Below, piece by piece: positions 5,712 to 6,257 of a DNA stretch of 6,257 nucleotides. The DNA is taken from positions 1 to 6,257 of the forward strand of contig JAPCJR010000036.1 of NCBI GenBank assembly GCA_027886865.1, given 5' to 3'. The notes beneath the pieces are model-generated. The model was not told the origin of the DNA. It made no database searches and worked only from the letters and a program-made list of their open reading frames with translations. Numbering within the stretch: the stretch's first letter is position 1; each line of letters begins with the position of its first letter. Origin of the DNA: Nitrososphaerota archaeon (GTDB taxonomy: Archaea; Thermoproteota; Nitrososphaeria; Nitrososphaerales; UBA183). The translations under genes were made by a program, and so were the position numbers.

Positions 5712-5927
5712 CTATTCGAACTCCGATCGTTGCTTCTCAGTCTGCCTGATGATGTACTGGATTACGAATACGGTCACTTCGCTGTGATGCGGCACCCAGG
5801 TCGTCAGCGCTCTTGTGCCCGTCTTCTTCTTGAAGGTGATGTGCTTGCCGGACCTGACCTCCTCGAATCCGTTCGCCTTCAGGATTTCAGTTACTCTTCG
5901 TCGTGGAAGTGGTCGAAGCCTTGCCAT
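5712..5927 (-). CDS. hicA: HicA-type (YcfA family) mRNA-interferase toxin
   Basis: This 71-residue protein matches the small HicA/YcfA double-stranded-RNA-binding fold from end to end. The opening 'MARLRPLPRRRVTEILKANG' is the usual first helix. 'FEEVRSGKHITFKKK' (21-35) holds the catalytic histidine H29 after the conserved glycine (canonical form G-S-H, here G-K-H). 'TTWVPHHSEVT' (42-52) is the conserved VP-H strand, and the last helix is 'FVIQYIIRQTEK'. HicA toxins bind and cleave mRNA in the ribosome's neighbourhood and are held inactive by HicB. The usual glycine/isoleucine-rich step before the last helix ('kgTLrsI') is altered to 'TVFVIQYI', so activity is likely but not certain. The ATG at 5927 lies inside hicB, giving a 41-base overlap in a different frame and implying coupled translation. 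The base composition is richer in A+T than the operon to the left. Confidence 0.85.
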   Translation of the reverse strand: MARLRPLPRRRVTEILKANGFEEVRSGKHITFKKKTGTRALTTWVPHHSEVTVFVIQYIIRQTEKQRSEFE

Positions 5928-6165
5928 GTAAGACGCCTTCGGGGATACTCACGGGTATGTTCGCCAGCGACAGAGACAGCAAGTCATCGATGGAAGGTTT
6001 TGCTGTGTCGGGATCCCTAAGGTATTCATCTATCAATGCGGCCATATTCTCTTTCGCCTCTTTCTCTGTCCTACCCTGAGTCGCGATATCCAGGATCGGG
6101 CAAGAGGCGACAAACCACTTGTTCTCTCTGGCCATCACGATGGGAAGGGGTATCTGCAAAGCCAT
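5887..6165 (-). CDS. hicB: HicB-type (UPF0150) antitoxin
   Basis: This 92-residue protein carries the HicB partial RNase-H-like fold. The first strands are 'LPIVMARENKWFVASCP' (7-23), then 'LDIATQGRTEKEAKENMAAL' leads into the conserved helix and 'IDEYLRD' (45-51). Family members bind the HicA toxin and block its active site. A C-terminal stretch of about 40 residues follows, of which the last dozen ('GKASTTSTTKSN') is low-complexity. It is encoded by the DNA that also encodes the start of HicA. No ribbon-helix-helix or helix-turn-helix domain is visible, so this shorter form may not repress its own promoter directly. The antitoxin gene comes first, so it is translated ahead of the toxin. The start at 6165 is supported by a TATA box at about -24. 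Confidence 0.85.
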   Translation of the reverse strand: MALQIPLPIVMARENKWFVASCPILDIATQGRTEKEAKENMAALIDEYLRDPDTAKPSIDDLLSLSLANIPVSIPEGVLHGKASTTSTTKSN

Positions 6166-6185
6166 GAAACAGGACTCGGATTTGC

Positions 6186-6193
6186 GATATAAG
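6186..6193 (-). promoter_or_regulatory. TATA box of the hicBA operon
   Basis: On the minus strand the sequence reads CTTATATC, centred 24-25 bases before the hicB ATG at 6165, with no ribosome-binding site in between. This fits a leaderless hicBA transcript. Confidence 0.55.
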
Positions 6194-6207
6194 CGTATCA
6201 GCGTATC
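6192..6207 (-). repeat. tandem GATACGCT repeat upstream of hicBA
   Basis: On the minus strand two perfect 8-base copies, GATACGCT GATACGCT, run directly into the TATA box. They cover the position where TFB contacts DNA, so they may be an operator for this toxin-antitoxin promoter. The remaining bases to the right edge (6208-6257) show no gene. Confidence 0.4.
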
Positions 6208-6257
6208 GAGGGTCGGCGCCTAAATTGAGTCCGAGCCGCGTCCTTGCCCGAAGCTAC

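Noticed and set aside
1417..6165. Idea that the window is an integrated plasmid, virus or conjugative element
   Set aside because: No integrase, relaxase, replication gene, capsid gene, tRNA or attachment repeat is visible. HicBA and a HerA-like fold alone do not prove mobility.

Overview
The window looks archaeal, most like a GC-rich member of the Nitrososphaerota (Thaumarchaeota) or a related lineage. The grounds are a RadA-type recombinase fold, short archaeal winged-helix regulators, and a TATA-like box about 24-31 bases upstream of every leading start codon. No rRNA, tRNA or other phylogenetic marker is present, so the lineage is an inference.

Layout. The left third holds three small single genes: a START/SRPBCC-like ligand-binding protein (+, 39-485), a two-pass membrane protein (-, 528-905) and a one-domain winged-helix regulator (+, 999-1283). 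The last two are transcribed divergently. The centre (1417-5246, +) is a compact four-gene operon whose genes overlap by 4, 1 and 8 bases. It encodes a HerA/VirB4-like ATPase fold that has lost both Walker motifs, a RadA paralogue with intact catalytic motifs and a large insertion, a four-pass membrane protein with a big cytoplasmic part, and a small winged-helix protein. The right end, all on the minus strand, has a small helical (possibly phasin-like) protein (5265-5591) and a HicB/HicA-type toxin-antitoxin pair (6165-5712).

How it may work together. The operon pairs a nucleotide-binding recombinase-like motor with an inactive HerA-like partner, a membrane anchor and a possible DNA-binding adaptor, made from one mRNA with coupled starts. 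A membrane-tethered DNA-handling complex (DNA transfer, segregation, defence or repair at the membrane) is the simplest reading, but nothing in the window settles which. I do not recognise it as a named system.

Regulation. The operon promoter carries a 32-bp dyad (GCCTGACG arms around a perfect AGTCCGGACT core). The same 8-base element CGTCAGGC recurs in front of the divergent membrane-protein gene, in the same orientation and almost the same distance from the start codon (34 versus 33 bases). This suggests that the membrane protein at 528-905 and the operon share a regulator. The winged-helix gene between them is the obvious candidate.
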